Below are positions 1 to 12,636 of a DNA stretch of 64,000 bases, piece after piece. The notes under the pieces were generated by a model. That model made no database searches, had not been told where the DNA came from, and saw only the letters and a program-made list of their open reading frames with translations. The first letter of the stretch is position 1; each line of letters starts with the position of its first letter. The stretch is from NCBI GenBank assembly GCA_016946835.1, contig JACVTC010000002.1, positions 2,980,001-3,044,000 of the forward strand, read 5' to 3'. Both the position numbers and the translations under genes were made by a program. The DNA comes from Neocallimastix lanati (nom. inval.). Its lineage: Eukaryota; Neocallimastigomycota; Neocallimastigomycetes; Neocallimastigales; Neocallimastigaceae.

Positions 1-39
1 AATATCTTCTTATATACTAATATTCAAATATTTAATTAT

Positions 40-1627
40 CTAATCTTTTAATTCATCACCATCACCATTTCTATTTGGTTTGTTATTAAGAGGAATAGTT
101 TTACCATTATTTCTGTTATTTCCCTGGAAATTACCGTTTAATGTAGTATAATTAGATGAAGACGATGAAGAAGTATCACTGTCACCACCTCCGAAAATTG
201 ATTTTCTCTTAATAATAAGTAAAATAATAATGAAGACAGTAGCTATAATACTCATTATTATATTAAGTTTTCTCCACCATTTTTCATTTTCAGCAAGTTT
301 ATGTTTTTCAAATTCTTCAATACCAGACATAAAGTTTACATTAATGGCTTCAGGTGAGTTACCAACGCCACCAAGTCCCCAATTCCAAGAATCACTATTT
401 TCTGGGTCTTCCATTTTACTAATATCTCCACTACTTTGATCTTCATTACCGTTATTAGTTCTATTTTTATTAAATCTTGATTTCCATTCATGATTACCTT
501 CTTCTTCAGTTTTTTTTGTATTTTTTTTAGATTTATTACGTTGAATTTCTGCTTCAACAGTATTATCTTTTCTAAATTGACAAAAAGCTCCAACGAACCA
601 TAGTGGAAAGAAAAGGAAACCTAAAAAGAAAAGATAAGCACCAATAGGTACTTGGGACCACCAAGTTTTACTGAATATCTTTCTTCTATTACCATTTGAA
701 TTACGGAATAATGTACCTTTCTTTTTTTCGACAGGCATTGGTATACTGAATTCTAGATTCATATCAGTTCTTTTACCAAAACTTTGTGGTTCTTGATAAC
801 GTTTACCATTTGCACCAACACCTTGATTATTTGAAAGAGTGGTAATTTTTGATACTCTATCTGGAGAATGTTCACGAATATAATTTCTTTCTTCTTTTAA
901 AGCTTCATTCCACATAGCATTAACTTCCTTACGAATTACTGTGGTTGTTGGTCTTTCGGTTCTTTTTTTAGATAAATTTCTTCTTAATTGACTTGTTATT
1001 TTTTCTTCTCTAATATTATCATCTTTTTTATCCTTTTTCCCTTTTGTATTAATATTATCTCTTAGTTTTCCTAAGCTTCTTTTTGGTTTTTGTTCCTATA
1101 TAATAATTATAGTTATAATAATACATAAATTTTAAAATTTAAATATTCATAATTATAAATGAAAATGTATTTTAACATATTTTAATTCTATCATCAATTA
1201 TTATATTAAATATAAAAAATATTTGTAATATTATCACATGGCATATTATGTTTATTCGAAGCTATTAAAAATTATTAAATGCTCTATTTTATTTTCATTA
1301 CTATGAATATATAAATTTAATAATTATTATTTGACATGCTAGTATCTTTATTTATCTTCTACCATTTAATTTATTTGCTATCTTTTATTTATCTTTTATT
1401 ATTTAATTTATTTGCTATCTTTATTTATCTTTTATTATTTATTATCTTTATCTTTATTTTTTAATATATGATTTATTTTTTTATCTTGATTTATAATTAA
1501 TTATTTATTTAATTTTTATCTTTTAAATAATTTTAATGATTGTTAATATACTTACGTAAGAAACACTGTCATTAAGAAATGAAGAGCTTGGATATAGAAC
1601 TTTTTCATCAATACCAAAGTATTCCAT
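40..1627 (-). CDS. two-pass membrane protein, function unknown (two exons)
   Basis: I read two exons on the minus strand. Exon 1 is 1627-1556 (24 codons, starting MEYFGIDEKV). It ends at a good donor, GTAAGT. Exon 2 is 1095-40, after a TATATAG acceptor, and reads in the same frame to a stop, giving 375 residues. The intron is about 460 bp. Residues 25-170 are basic and hydrophilic. A first hydrophobic segment lies near 173-195 (VPIGAYLFFLGFLFFPLWF region), preceded by two Trp, and a second near 301-320. Between them is an acidic, Asn/Ser-rich loop. The tail after the second segment is Ser, Asn and Gly rich. I do not recognise the family, and the cellular membrane is not evident. If exon 1 were wrong, an internal ATG at 915 would give a 291-residue protein. 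The open reading frame between 915 and 1095 and the clean splice sites argue for the longer model. Confidence 0.75.
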
Positions 1628-2160
1628 TGTGGTATATTTATATATATTTTATATATATTTTAAAAAAAATATTTGGATTGATTAAATTAATTTATAAAGT
1701 TATGTAAAACGTATTTGAAGTTCTGCGTATATATTTATATTATATATATATATATATTTTTTTTAAAAAGATATTTAAAATTTTTTTTGAATAAAAAAAT
1801 TGCGGCTAAAAATATCTTTTTAAATTAATAATAATAAAAAAAAAAAGTCTCAAAGTCTTCTTTATATATATATGAATTATTTATTGAATATATTTGAAGT
1901 ATATTTTTAGTTGTTATATTTTAAATTTTATTACTTTATTTTAAAATAATTTTTTGGTTATTTAAAGATTTTAATATTGAATATTATTGTTTTATATATT
2001 ATTTTTTTAAAAAAAAATATATTTAAATATATTTTTTATTTTGTCTCTTTTCTTTTCTTTTATTATGTTTGTTATTAATATTACTTATTATTAGTTTCTT
2101 TTGAAATATAAATAAATATATTTATTAAAATATTGTTATTTTTTTTTTAATTGTTTATCT

Positions 2161-2202
<42 letters not shown>

Positions 2203-4045
2203 TTTTATTTTATTTTATTTTTTATTTTTATTGTATTATTAGGTTGTTCTTTATTAATTATTTAATAATATGATAAAACTATTCCTTTAAATTATTAAAC
2301 CTTTTTAAAAAAAAGTTATTGAATTTTATTTTTTTTTTTTTTAAAAAAAAAAGAATATAAGGATTTTGAAATTTCTGAAATTAAAATTTCATATAAATTC
2401 TTTTTGATTTATCTTTTAATAAAGAGAAAAAAAGGGAAATGGAATTGTTATAAAAATAAAAATATTGTTCCTTTCACTTTTTTATTTTTATTTTTATTAT
2501 TTTATTATTTAATTTTAAATATTTTTTTTTTAAAATAGAACAAAAAGTTAAGGAAAATATTTTTACTTTTTATATTTCTATATTAATAAGATATAATAAT
2601 AATAATAATAAAAATTAACACAGTACAAATTTTATTAATTATTATAACAATAAAAAATAAAAAAATAAAACAAAAAATCAAAGAGTAAAAAAATATATAT
2701 ATATAAATAAATATATAAATAAATATATAAATATATAGATAAATAAAAATATTAATAAATGAATATAAAAAAAATTACATATATAAATATATAAAAGAAT
2801 AAATATAAATAAATATAAAATAAATATATATAATAGGTGTATATATAAATTTAAAATAAATATAAATATAAAATAAATATAAATATAAAATAAATATAAA
2901 TATAAATATTAATATAAATACAAATATTTAATATTATTTTTCAAAAATATAATAATTTAATTAATAATTTAATATTTAGTATTCAATATTTAATATAAAT
3001 TGTGATATTTTTAAAATATAATAAAGTCTACTTTAATATAAAAAAAATTAAATAATATTATATTGATTGAAATAAAATACTAATATAATTCATTATTAAT
3101 TATAATTTCAATTATCTAAAGAAATTTATACAAAAAAATAGTAAATAATAAATTTATATGTAAAAAATAATATTTTATATTATTAATAAATTATATATAT
3201 AATATATATTATTATCAATATTATGTATATTTATTGTATATTAATAATATATGAAAGCATTAACTATTTGTTATTTATTACTATTCAAGATAGAATTCTA
3301 ATATATAATAATAGTAATTATAATTTAAAATAATAATATTCTAATATATAAAAACTTTTTTTATTTTGATTATAACATATAAATAATATATTAATATATT
3401 ATTAGTATTTTTATATAAAATAGAATTATGTATTAAATTTTAATATAAATACAATCAAAAGTAATATATTAAATTGATATATTCAATTAATTGATTACAA
3501 TATATACCGCAATCTGTATAATCATATAAAAAGGTATAATAAATGCATTTTTCCAATGGATAATAAAATGAAATATATATATAAAGAATAAATAAAATAT
3601 ATATGATACAAAAATGTATTTAATTGATAATACATTTTAATATATTTATTTATATTTAAATATAAACTTTAAATATTACTAAATATTGAATTTTTTAATA
3701 TAAAATTAAAATATTTTTTATTTATTTTATTTTTATTTTTATTTTTACTTTTATTATTTTAATGTTTTTTTTTTTTTTTTTTTATAGTTTCTTATTAATA
3801 TATATTTTTTTATTATAAATAATTATATATTGAAATTGAAATGAATGATTATGAATACTTTTCAATTATATTCAATTAAATACAATTAAATATATTTAAT
3901 ATTTTCATATGAAAAAGTAAAGCCAAAGCTTTGACCTAATTCTACTTATTCCACTTTATATTTTCCCATGATTTAATTCATTTAAAAAAAAAGTTTATGA
4001 ATTATATCATAAAGTTATTATAAAGAAAAGAATTATAGAAAAAAA

Positions 4046-4201
4046 ATAATATAATAATAATAATAATAATAATAATTATAATAATAATAATAGTAAGAAT
4101 AATAATAATAAAATAATAAAAATTAATAATTTATAATTAATAAATTATAATAATAATAATAATAATAGTAATAATAATTAATAATAATAATAATAATAAT
4201 C

Positions 4202-4235
<34 letters not shown>

Positions 4236-4316
4236 GTAATAATAATTAATAATAATAGTAATAATAATTAATAATAATAATAATAATAATCAATAATAAT
4301 AATAATAATAATAATC

Positions 4317-4350
<34 letters not shown>

Positions 4351-4352
4351 GT
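4046..4352. repeat. interrupted (AAT)n microsatellite
   Basis: About 300 bp of AAT trinucleotides, broken by occasional GTA, TCA and TTA units. The pattern looks like several rounds of expansion of a mixed block. Confidence 0.9.
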
Positions 4353-5086
4353 TAAATATTTGAATATAAAAATGAACATTTCATTTAAAACTTTAAAAAT
4401 TATAAATAAAAATGTGGAATAAAAATGGTTATATAATTGTTAGTACATTAATTATTCCTTTAAAAATTTATATTAAAAAATTTTTCAACACAATTTTTTT
4501 TTTTTTTGAGATAATTTTAAGGTAGTTTTTTTTAGTAATACAGTGATCAAAAATCAAAAGAATAATTCATACTTTTTATAAAAGAACCATTTTATTAAAT
4601 AAAATTCATGTTAAAATCGATTTAAAATTTAAAATCGATTATTATTTACTATTATTTAATAAATTTTGATAACTATAAAGAATTTATGATTTCAAAATTT
4701 ATTTCTATTTTTTTATATTTTATTTCAAGTATAGATTAGGCTTTAACATTGTATAATTTTTTTGAATTTATATAAAATTTTATAAATATATAAAAATAAT
4801 CTTTAAACCTTTTTTTTTGTTAATAGTATAAATAAAAAATTAATAAATTAAAAGGGGCATATTTATTAGGTGAGAAGTTGCAACCAAGAAACATACTAAT
4901 TATTTATATATCTTAACTATTTTATATATAAACTATTTTATATATATATATTAACTATTTTATATATATATATATCTTAACTATTTTTTTTTTTTTTAAT
5001 AGAATAATTAAAAAACTATTTTTTTTTTTTTTTAATAGAATAATTAAAAAAATATTTTTTTATAGAATTAAATATATAGAATTATT

Positions 5087-5132
5087 AAATTATTGAATTA
5101 TTGAATTATTGAATTATTGAATTATTGAATAT
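5087..5132. repeat. short tandem repeat, 9-bp unit
   Basis: About five copies of the nonamer TTGAATTAT in direct succession. Confidence 0.85.
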
Positions 5133-6049
5133 TAGAATGTCAGATTAGATTAGTTCGATTGTATTTGTTAAAATGTTTAGAATATATTATTTGTATATAT
5201 TTTATGATAACAATATATTTTTAAATTTTAATAATTATTTTGTTGAAAATTTAAACATTTTAAAATTTGAGTTAATCAATAATTAATTTATTTTTAATTT
5301 AATACATTTACTATATTAATCTAAAAATAAAAAAATTTTTATATTAAAATCATTGAATATTACTGGAAATAAAATTCATTTTTTTTTATTTTACAAAAAA
5401 GGCAATTCTATTTTTATGTTAATTTATAGTTACACAAAAAAATTACAAAATCATACAAAAAAAAAAAATTTTTTTTAAATAATATAGCTTTTTTTTTTTT
5501 ATTTATCAATTGTTTAGGATTATCTCAGGCTTCAGCTAAGGAGAGTTCGAAATAAAAAATGCTTAAGTTTATCAATAAATATACAGAAATTAATATTTTT
5601 TATAATTATGCTAATATAGGAATTTTTAGAGAAAAAAAAAGTTATATAATTAATAATAATATACTAATTATAATTTATTATGTATTATTACTTTCATATT
5701 TTAATGAATAAAATATAGAAAGAAAAATTTTTTTAAAAAATAAATTTATAAATGTAAATATTACAAAAATACCCTCTTTCTATATAAATTTATTTTTTTG
5801 TAATTGATATTATTACTAAATATATAAAGATGGTGTTAATATCAATTAATCAATTCATAGATTGTTAACATTGTTCTTTGAAATGAATTTGTAGCAAATA
5901 TACAATATATTTATCATAATGAATTTTTATATAATATATTCTATATATTTCTATAAATTAATATAATAAAATAATTAATAAATTTTACATAATGATATAA
6001 ATGAGTTATTATCTATTTAATCTTTACTTTTTAAACATTAAACATAAAT

Positions 6050-6360
6050 TATTTATTATTCAATTATTTATTATTTATTATTTATTATTTAATTATTTAA
6101 TTATTCAATTATTCAATTATTTATTATTTATTATTTAATTATTTAATTATTCAATTATTTATTATTTATTATTTAATTATTTAATTATTCAATTATTTAT
6201 CATTTATTATTTATTATTTATTATTTATTATTTATTATTTATTATTTATTATTTATTATTTATTATTTATTATTTATTATTTATTATTTATTAATACTTT
6301 TTTATATATTATTTATACATTTACTTATTTATTATTTATTATTTATTATTTATTAATACT
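6050..6360. repeat. TTATTTA-type minisatellite
   Basis: A long run of the 7-bp unit TTATTTA and near variants. An imperfect higher-order pattern in the first half (blocks ending in AATTATTCAATTATT) gives way to a homogeneous second half. Confidence 0.85.
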
Positions 6361-7269
6361 TTTTTATGTAATATAATTATTAATATTACAATAATGAAGG
6401 GGCTAGGTTTACTTTATAATTTATTTTGAGAACTTTACCACCAAAATTTTTAATTAAATATTTATAAAAAAAAAAAAAAAGAACAAAAACGTTTTATTAT
6501 AATTAATATCTATTAATTTTAATAAAAATTATATTATATTTTTGATTTAAATATTTAAATCAAATAAGTATATCTTTAATTTAAATTATAACGAAAAAAG
6601 TGATTTTTAAATTTTAATTTATAAATTGGTTAGTTTAATTTATATTACATTTTTTTTTTAAAAAAAAAAAAAAAAAATTAATATATGAGTATTAGAAATA
6701 AATTAATAATAATTAAATCAAAACAAACAAACAAACAAATAAAAAAAAAAAAAAAAAAAAAAAATTGAACGAACATTTTAATAATTATTTAAATTTTAAT
6801 TTTAAAATTTCTTTTTAGATACATTGATGGAAAATTTTTCAAAATAAAATTTTGAATAGGGATAAAATAGCAATTTCAGTATAAAGATAAATATCTTTCA
6901 TTCATTCTTTTAATTTATTCATGTATCATTAAGTATACGCTTGGGCAATTATTTAATAAACGTTTTGTATATTCGTTGAGGCTGTACAATTATTATCATC
7001 CTAACTATACTGTCATATTTTAAAATGTTTTTTATTGGTGTTCATATCTTTAATATTCTTTGATATATATAATCATCTAAACTCTTCAGAATCAAGTGAA
7101 TTTTTTTTAAAACTAAATTTAAATTTCTTATATTTAATTAATTTGATCACTGTGAATATTTTTCAAGTAAAACTTTTATATTTCACAGTGAATTTATTCT
7201 TTTATCTGTGCAATATTAATCTTAGGGCATTTTTTTTTTTATTTTGTCCATGAGTAATGAGAAAGAAAT

Positions 7270-7679
7270 GATGTAAGAAGGTTCCTTCTATTTTTTAAAA
7301 CTTTGAATCATCGCTTTTACCAAAAAATTTTTCAAAGAAGATACATAAAAAAAGTTCAAAAAAAAAAAAAAAAAAAAAAAAAAGATCTAGTGATTTCTAT
7401 CTAACATTAGAAAATATGGAATATTCAAATATTCATCAGATAAATGATTGATAATCTTTACCACTTCATAAACATCTGTAAGTCTATCACTTCTGATATT
7501 GTACTTTTTATCATCGTCTTAAACTAAAGTTAATATATATTTACAGTTAATACAAAATAAATTTCTTTAGTGAATAAACTTTGATTTATCATAGATAGTT
7601 CCCTTAATATCTTATACTTGTTGCAATATCAGACCAATACATTTCAATAGCATCCCTAAGCTTTTTGATATTTCTTTTC
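7270..7679 (-). pseudogene. short degenerate coding-like segment, unknown
   Basis: Minus-strand translation gives protein-like but broken stretches, such as RNIKKLRDAIEMYWSDIATS near 7615-7675 and DRLTDVYEVVKIINHLSDEY near 7430-7490. Stops and frame changes lie between them. The base composition is less AT-rich than the flanks. It abuts the poly(A) tail of the LINE to its right, so it could be an older gene or element that the LINE entered. I do not recognise the family. Confidence 0.3.
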
Positions 7680-7872
7680 TTTTTTTTTTTTTTTTTTTTT
7701 AACGGAAGCAAACTTGTTTCATCTTTATAAATTAAATATTTGATAAAATACATGTAATAAAAAGAAAAAAAAAGATAAAAATATAAACAAAACAAAACAA
7801 AACAAAAACAACACAAAATAAAATAAAATAATGGAATAGTATATTCTAGTTTCATTTAATTAATATCTGTAA

Positions 7873-7927
7873 GACTTCACAAGAGCATTATTATACTGAA
7901 GTATAATAATTATTTTTGACTTCACAA
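7873..7927. repeat. 10-bp direct repeat flanking a hairpin
   Basis: GACTTCACAA occurs at 7873-7882 and 7918-7927. Between them lies an inverted repeat, ATTATTATACT / AGTATAATAAT, with an almost loopless stem. It sits just 3' of the LINE copy 1 stop codon, within its presumed 3' UTR. Confidence 0.6.
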
Positions 7928-7941
7928 TGTTAATCATAATT

Positions 7942-8928
7942 TTAAGATACGAAATTATGATCTTCATTGGTTGTGCTAGCCCTGCTGGCCTGTCTTACTG
8001 TTTCTTCAGCATTGATGCTCTTGGTAGTAGTAATACGATTCGATTTGAACCTATTGAACAAAGACCATTGCTAGCCAATAGCAACAAGTATAATCGATTG
8101 AAGAAGAGCCGCAGTAACCACCAAGAATGGAGTATCAGAATAAGCACCTGATTTCATCTGGCATTAAATAGATCCTTCCATTCCCTTGTACTGTTATTAA
8201 TACTTCTTCCAGAAGGAAATTAAACACTTTTTCACACACACTAGAATCAACATACACATTATTTTCAATACTATTACTAACATTACTAAAAATACTATTA
8301 CTAATATTACTATAACTATTATAACTATTACTATTATTACTATTACTAATATTACTGTTGCTATTATCATTATTACTATTAACAATATCATTTGTTAGGT
8401 TGCCACGGTTAAAAGCATTATATCAAAATAAAATTTTATCATTAACTTTACTTCGAATATGATTGAAAAATGGACAATCAATTAACCAATGCCTTATCCA
8501 TTGTTTATTACTTTAACAACAGGGACAAAAATTAGGACACATTTGATCTATTATTTTTGCAGCTTTAGCAATTCTAGCATCTAATCTATATCTGCTTCGT
8601 GCTCTCAATAGCCAATAAAAACCATATGAAAGATCAGGATATTCGTAACAAGGTTTTATAAAATTTGATGTTTCTTCGAATCTGTTTTTGTCATAAAATT
8701 CAGCTTTAATAGAATTGATTTTCATATATCTCTTTTCCAATAAAAATCCTTGATTTTATTATCGTTATTACCTCTTTTCTCTAGTTTACGTTGAAGAGTT
8801 CTACTTTCTTTCGTCCATGTAAATTTTCTAGATTTTGGAATATTATTAACTAAATAGGAAATAATACAATTTGAATCTTTCCATTTATCAAAACATTTGA
8901 CTTGAGACAAAGCGCACTTAGCTAACAA
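7942..8928 (-). pseudogene. LINE copy 1 C-terminal domain with CCHC-like motif, broken
   Basis: Minus-strand frames 8928-8722 and 8740-8513 give the region after RT (TWTKESRTL, then a segment ending MCPNFCPCC). A TAA follows at once. Past it the same frame gives a HWLIDC tail, so the C-x2-C...H-x4-C zinc knuckle typical of LINE C-termini is split by a stop. An Asn/Ser-rich stretch (8390-8260) and a final segment ending EDHNFVS before the 7944 stop complete the protein after one frame change. Confidence 0.65.
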
Positions 8929-9276
8929 TGGAGGAATATTTAAATCTTTTGAAATAGAATATACATTAATAAAAGATTTGGCTTTTTGTAAACCTGCAAT
9001 CCATCTTAATCCTTTATTAATTAATTCCTGAGTATTATTTGTTCTCGCTTTATTTGAACCAAGTAAAGGTGCAAAGTAAGAGACTTTACTAAGTACATAG
9101 GAGTTAATTATAATCTTCTTAAATGGAATAGGAATTTTGGAATTTGAAAGAAATTTACTAACAGAAAAGAGAGCTTTAGTAACTTTAGAGTTAAGTTATC
9201 TAATAATAGGGTTCAACGATAAGCTTTTATCAAATGGTATACCTAAATAGGTATAACATTTAGTTATTGGGATTGG

Positions 9277-10341
9277 TTAACCAGCAAGATAAAAAGTAGG
9301 ATTTCTTTTATTTTGAAAAAGAGGTGTGTCTGGTCGAATCAGCATTGTTGCACACTTGTTAATTCCAAAATTCATCATATTAAATTTAGCCCATTCATTT
9401 ACCTTCTTAAGCATTTTTTTTTTTAACTTAGTTCTTGACGGTGCGCATAGAACAATATCATCTGCAAAGAGTCCACCACAACATCTAGATTCGCCTAAAG
9501 GAATTCCAAGTTCTGAAAAATCATTAAAAATGTCATTAATAAATAGATTGAAAAGAATTGGTGATAGTGGACAACCTTGCTTAACTCCTTTCATAATATT
9601 AAATGATTCCGAATATTGATCATCAATTTTAACACTGGCTTTGGAAGTCAAATATAAATTTTTTATATATTGATAACATTTACCTCTAATACCTAAAGCA
9701 TCTAATTTATATAAAATATTACCTATTGGAACAGAATCATATGCCTTTTTTAAATCTAGAAAAGCAAGGTAAGTTTCTTTATTATCATTTTTACGCCTTT
9801 GACAAATTTCTCGAATTGAAATAAATAAACTAACACAATCTTCTTTATTACGAAATCCAAATTGCTCTGGCCTAATAAAATTATTTTTAAGTCCATATTC
9901 CGAAATTCTTTTGGAGACTATTTTCGAAATGAGTTTTATACCATTGTTAATCAGAGAGATACCTCGATAATTGTCACAATCAGATAGATCATCTCCTTTT
10001 TTAGGAATAGATATAATACTTGCTTCATTCCATGTACTAGGAAATTCTCCATTCCAAATTCTAGAATATATCTTCTGTATACAATTTAAACCAGAAGCAG
10101 AATTATTTACTGAATTTTCGTCATCCGGAGGAATTAAAGCTTTATAAAATTCAATAGGAATTCCATCCGGTCCTGAAGCTTTATAATTTGGAATAGCTAA
10201 AATTGCTTCTTTAATTTCTTCTATACTAATGTCTTGATTTATATCCCATTCATTGTGTCTCGTATACCTAAATGTACCATTGGAAAATTTATTAGACCAT
10301 TCGATTAATGCACTATTGATTATCAGAAAGGCTTGATACAA
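9277..10341 (-). pseudogene. LINE copy 1 reverse transcriptase domain (open for 354 codons)
   Basis: The longest surviving frame of LINE copy 1. It carries the RT landmarks in order: KASGPDGIPIEFYK, YRGISLIN, RPEQFGFRNKEDC, FLDLKKAYDSVP (first catalytic Asp), KQGCPLSPILFNLFINDI, then FADD near residue 290 with the paired catalytic aspartates, then GINKCATM. The catalytic residues are intact. The downstream thumb/connection is interrupted by stops after 9277, and upstream the linker is in another frame (10504-10313). The first in-frame ATG falls inside the RT-linker region, so this is a fragment of a once longer ORF2-like protein, not a gene start. Confidence 0.88.
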
Positions 10342-10982
10342 GTTTTTTATAGTGATTGTGCCATACTTCTAACTGTTCTTTAGTAGAAGTAGCTAGTTTA
10401 CCATTTTTGTCCTTTACTGGAGAAATTGACATAGTTTTAAATTTATCTACTTTTGCTGTTATTTTAAGCCATTTCCAAGCTTTCCTTGGGTTATGAGATT
10501 TCATAAATTCACATCCTGTATTGATTCAATGTTGGTATTCGGTTTTCCTATAAATATTACACATAGGATGAATAATTTTGCACATTCTATTATATTTTTC
10601 AATTAATTCTTCAAATTCATCTAAATTATGATAGGAACCTCTTTCTTTTAATGACTTTATATAATTTCATTTTGAGTTTTTGGAAATTAAATATTTTCTG
10701 TGACATATGAAAAAAAAAGATTTTCTTACCTCTGACATTGACGTGATATTAAGTTCTTTAGCAATATTGAATGAAGTTGATATAAATTTCTTAGAAATAT
10801 CATCAATACTAATATTAGGATCTGGAATAACTTCCTCTAATACACTAAAATAGTTATTGTCAAAAATTGATTCTTTTTCATTTATACATTTTAATCTATC
10901 CCATTTTACTGTCTTTTTAGGCAGAGAGAAAGAATTATCTGAATTATCTAATGAAAAACATTTACCTTTTATTAATAAAGGT

Positions 10983-11640
10983 TTATGATCCGAAATGTGT
11001 GGGAAAGTCAATAAAAGTACCATATGAAAGTAAATCTAACATATGATCATTGACAATCGCATGATCTATATCAGATTCTTTATTACCTCTACTCCATGAA
11101 ATTGAGGAGCCCCATAAGGGAAGAATTTTCCAATTACTAAATTTAGAGAGCAAATTACCTAATTTCTCAGTAGGTAAATTAAAATCACCAACCAATATTG
11201 AAGGATGAGAAGAGTGACTATTTAACCAAGACAAAATTTCAATTCTAGCAGCTCTAGTATGAAGGCTATGGCCACTATGAGGTACGTATACATTACCAAT
11301 TGAACAATTAGTGAAATTCCAAAAATTATAAGTATACAAAGAAATAATATACTCATAAGTGTTGTTTTCAAGAGAGACTTGACAAGAATTATGAAACCCA
11401 ATATATAGTCCTCTTTTACCGGGAATTTCATTATTAGCTTTTTGGAAGAAATGTTTATAGTTTTTTAATGATACTCGACATGGATATTTACTGCTGGAAC
11501 CTGAACCATTTCCTGTTTCTTGAAAGCATAAGAAAAGTGGTTTTTACATTGAAATAAAGAATTCAACACTGTCTTTTTTATCAAAGTTCCATCCATTAGT
11601 ATTCCAACTGACACATAGAGAAAATTCTTTAACTGTATTA
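10983..11640 (-). pseudogene. LINE copy 1 APE-type endonuclease domain, broken
   Basis: Read across two breaks, this encodes the hallmarks of the endonuclease/exonuclease/phosphatase fold used by LINEs to nick target DNA. An SWNTNGW motif lies near 11600. A FQET catalytic glutamate motif follows, just after an in-frame TAA. Next come GNVYVP, then VGDFN near 11170, then a SWSRGNKESDIDHAIVN block. The final SDH motif is out of frame, near 10990. The stop codons and the frameshift before the last catalytic His make it non-functional as read. Confidence 0.85.
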
Positions 11641-11886
11641 TAATTAATATGAGTGTTATTAATATGATTGGAATTATTATAATTGATTGAACTGGGATTT
11701 GAATTTGAATCTGAACTTGAATCTGAATTTAATCATAAATTTGAAATTGAACCTAAACTTGAATTTGAACTAGTACTTGAAGTTGTATTTGAACTTGAAC
11801 TTGTATTTGAACTTGTACTTGAATTTGAAGTAGTGAATAAGTTGATATTATATGATGAATTCACTTTTTCTGATAAGGCAAAATGA

Positions 11887-12020
11887 TTCCTTTTGAGAGA
11901 AGAAAAACTGTAAAATTATTCGTCAATTTACTAATTTCTTTTAGAGCTCTTTTTTTTTCTATAGCCGTAAGAGCTATAACTTTATTTATTTATTCATTTA
12001 TTAAGTTCATATATATATAT

Positions 12021-12054
<34 letters not shown>

Positions 12055-12636
12055 CTAGAGCTCATTTAAGAAAATATCTTCTAAATCACTTCGTTTTTCA
12101 ATATTGAAATATAATATATATATATATATATATATATTAATAAAGATAAACTTTTAAAATAAATAGAATTTAAACACATAAATTATAATTAAATACGAAT
12201 TAATACATACTTTTAACTCTAAAAAAATTTTTTTTATTTTCACATATTAAGAACACTACAATACAAAATAGAAAACAAAAAAGGAAAAACAAAATGTAGT
12301 TTTATAATTTTTTTTTTTTTTTTTATTAATAAAAAAAATTTTTTTAATACATTTATATTTTTTTATTACTTATATTTCCAAGCTTTTGTGGATATTGTAT
12401 TTTTTTTTAATTTTATTTATTTATTTTTTTTAATGAACATTTTTATATTTTAACATTTTTATATTTTTATTAAAAAATAATTTTAACTAAATTAAAAATA
12501 TTTTCATTTGTTTTTATTTTCATTTGATTTTTATTTTTAAAATATTTTTAATAACTTGACAATTTGTTCTATTTTTCAATTGATTTATATATATTTCTTT
12601 TTATCTTCAAATCGTATATACACGATACTAATTCAT
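11887..12636. other. AT-rich spacer between LINE copy 1 and GH6 gene 1
   Basis: Poly(A), poly(T) and (TA)n runs without a coding frame. The segment 12600-12636 is the 3' flank of GH6 gene 1. It contains a TCGTATATACACGATACTAA stretch that recurs next to GH6 gene 3 (20390-20410). Confidence 0.6.

Larger units (their letters stand above)
1628..7253. other. AT-rich intergenic region, no gene seen
   Basis: This stretch is almost entirely A and T with long homopolymer runs. I see no credible coding frame, tRNA or rRNA. A short frame at 7035-7253 is Phe/Leu/Asn-rich, as expected by chance from such composition, so I do not call it. It holds the (AAT)n, TTATTTA and TTGAATTAT simple repeats listed separately. 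Confidence 0.6.
7681..11886 (-). mobile_element. decayed non-LTR retrotransposon (LINE), copy 1
   Basis: A minus-strand element with, in 5' to 3' order: a Ser/Asn-rich leader (about 11886-11650), an APE-type endonuclease (about 11640-10980), a linker (10980-10340), reverse transcriptase (10341-9277), a C-terminal zone with a CCHC-like Cys/His motif (about 8560-8430), and a tail ending at a stop at 7944-7942. A run of 20 T on the plus strand at 7681-7700 fits the poly(A) tail of a minus-strand insertion. The 3' UTR just before it resembles that of the plus-strand LINE ending at 40700 (CATGTATTT and ATAAAG elements). Stops and frameshifts interrupt most domains, so the element is dead. The RT segment alone stays open for 354 codons. 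The 5' limit is a guess, and I found no convincing target-site duplication. Confidence 0.88.

Noticed and set aside
5515-5560. Possible tRNA B-box-like GAGTTCGAAAT
   Set aside because: No acceptor stem or anticodon arm around it. I found no convincing tRNA in the window.
7035-7253. Plus-strand frame of 72 codons
   Set aside because: Phe/Leu/Asn-rich composition expected from AT-rich DNA, no motif, no neighbouring exon.
7604-7855. Minus-strand frame of 83 codons
   Set aside because: It runs through the poly(A) tail and 3' UTR of LINE copy 1 (a long Lys run), so it is not a gene. Only the part left of the tail looks protein-like.
8197-8391. Minus-strand Ile/Val-rich frame resembling a membrane segment
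   Set aside because: It is an out-of-frame reading of the Asn/Ser-rich repeat in the LINE C-terminal region.
9326-9619. Plus-strand 97-codon frame
   Set aside because: Antisense of the LINE RT catalytic region.
11683-11886. Plus-strand Glu/Leu repeat frame (FELELVFEL)
   Set aside because: Antisense of the Ser/Asn-rich LINE leader; the minus strand continues into the endonuclease domain.
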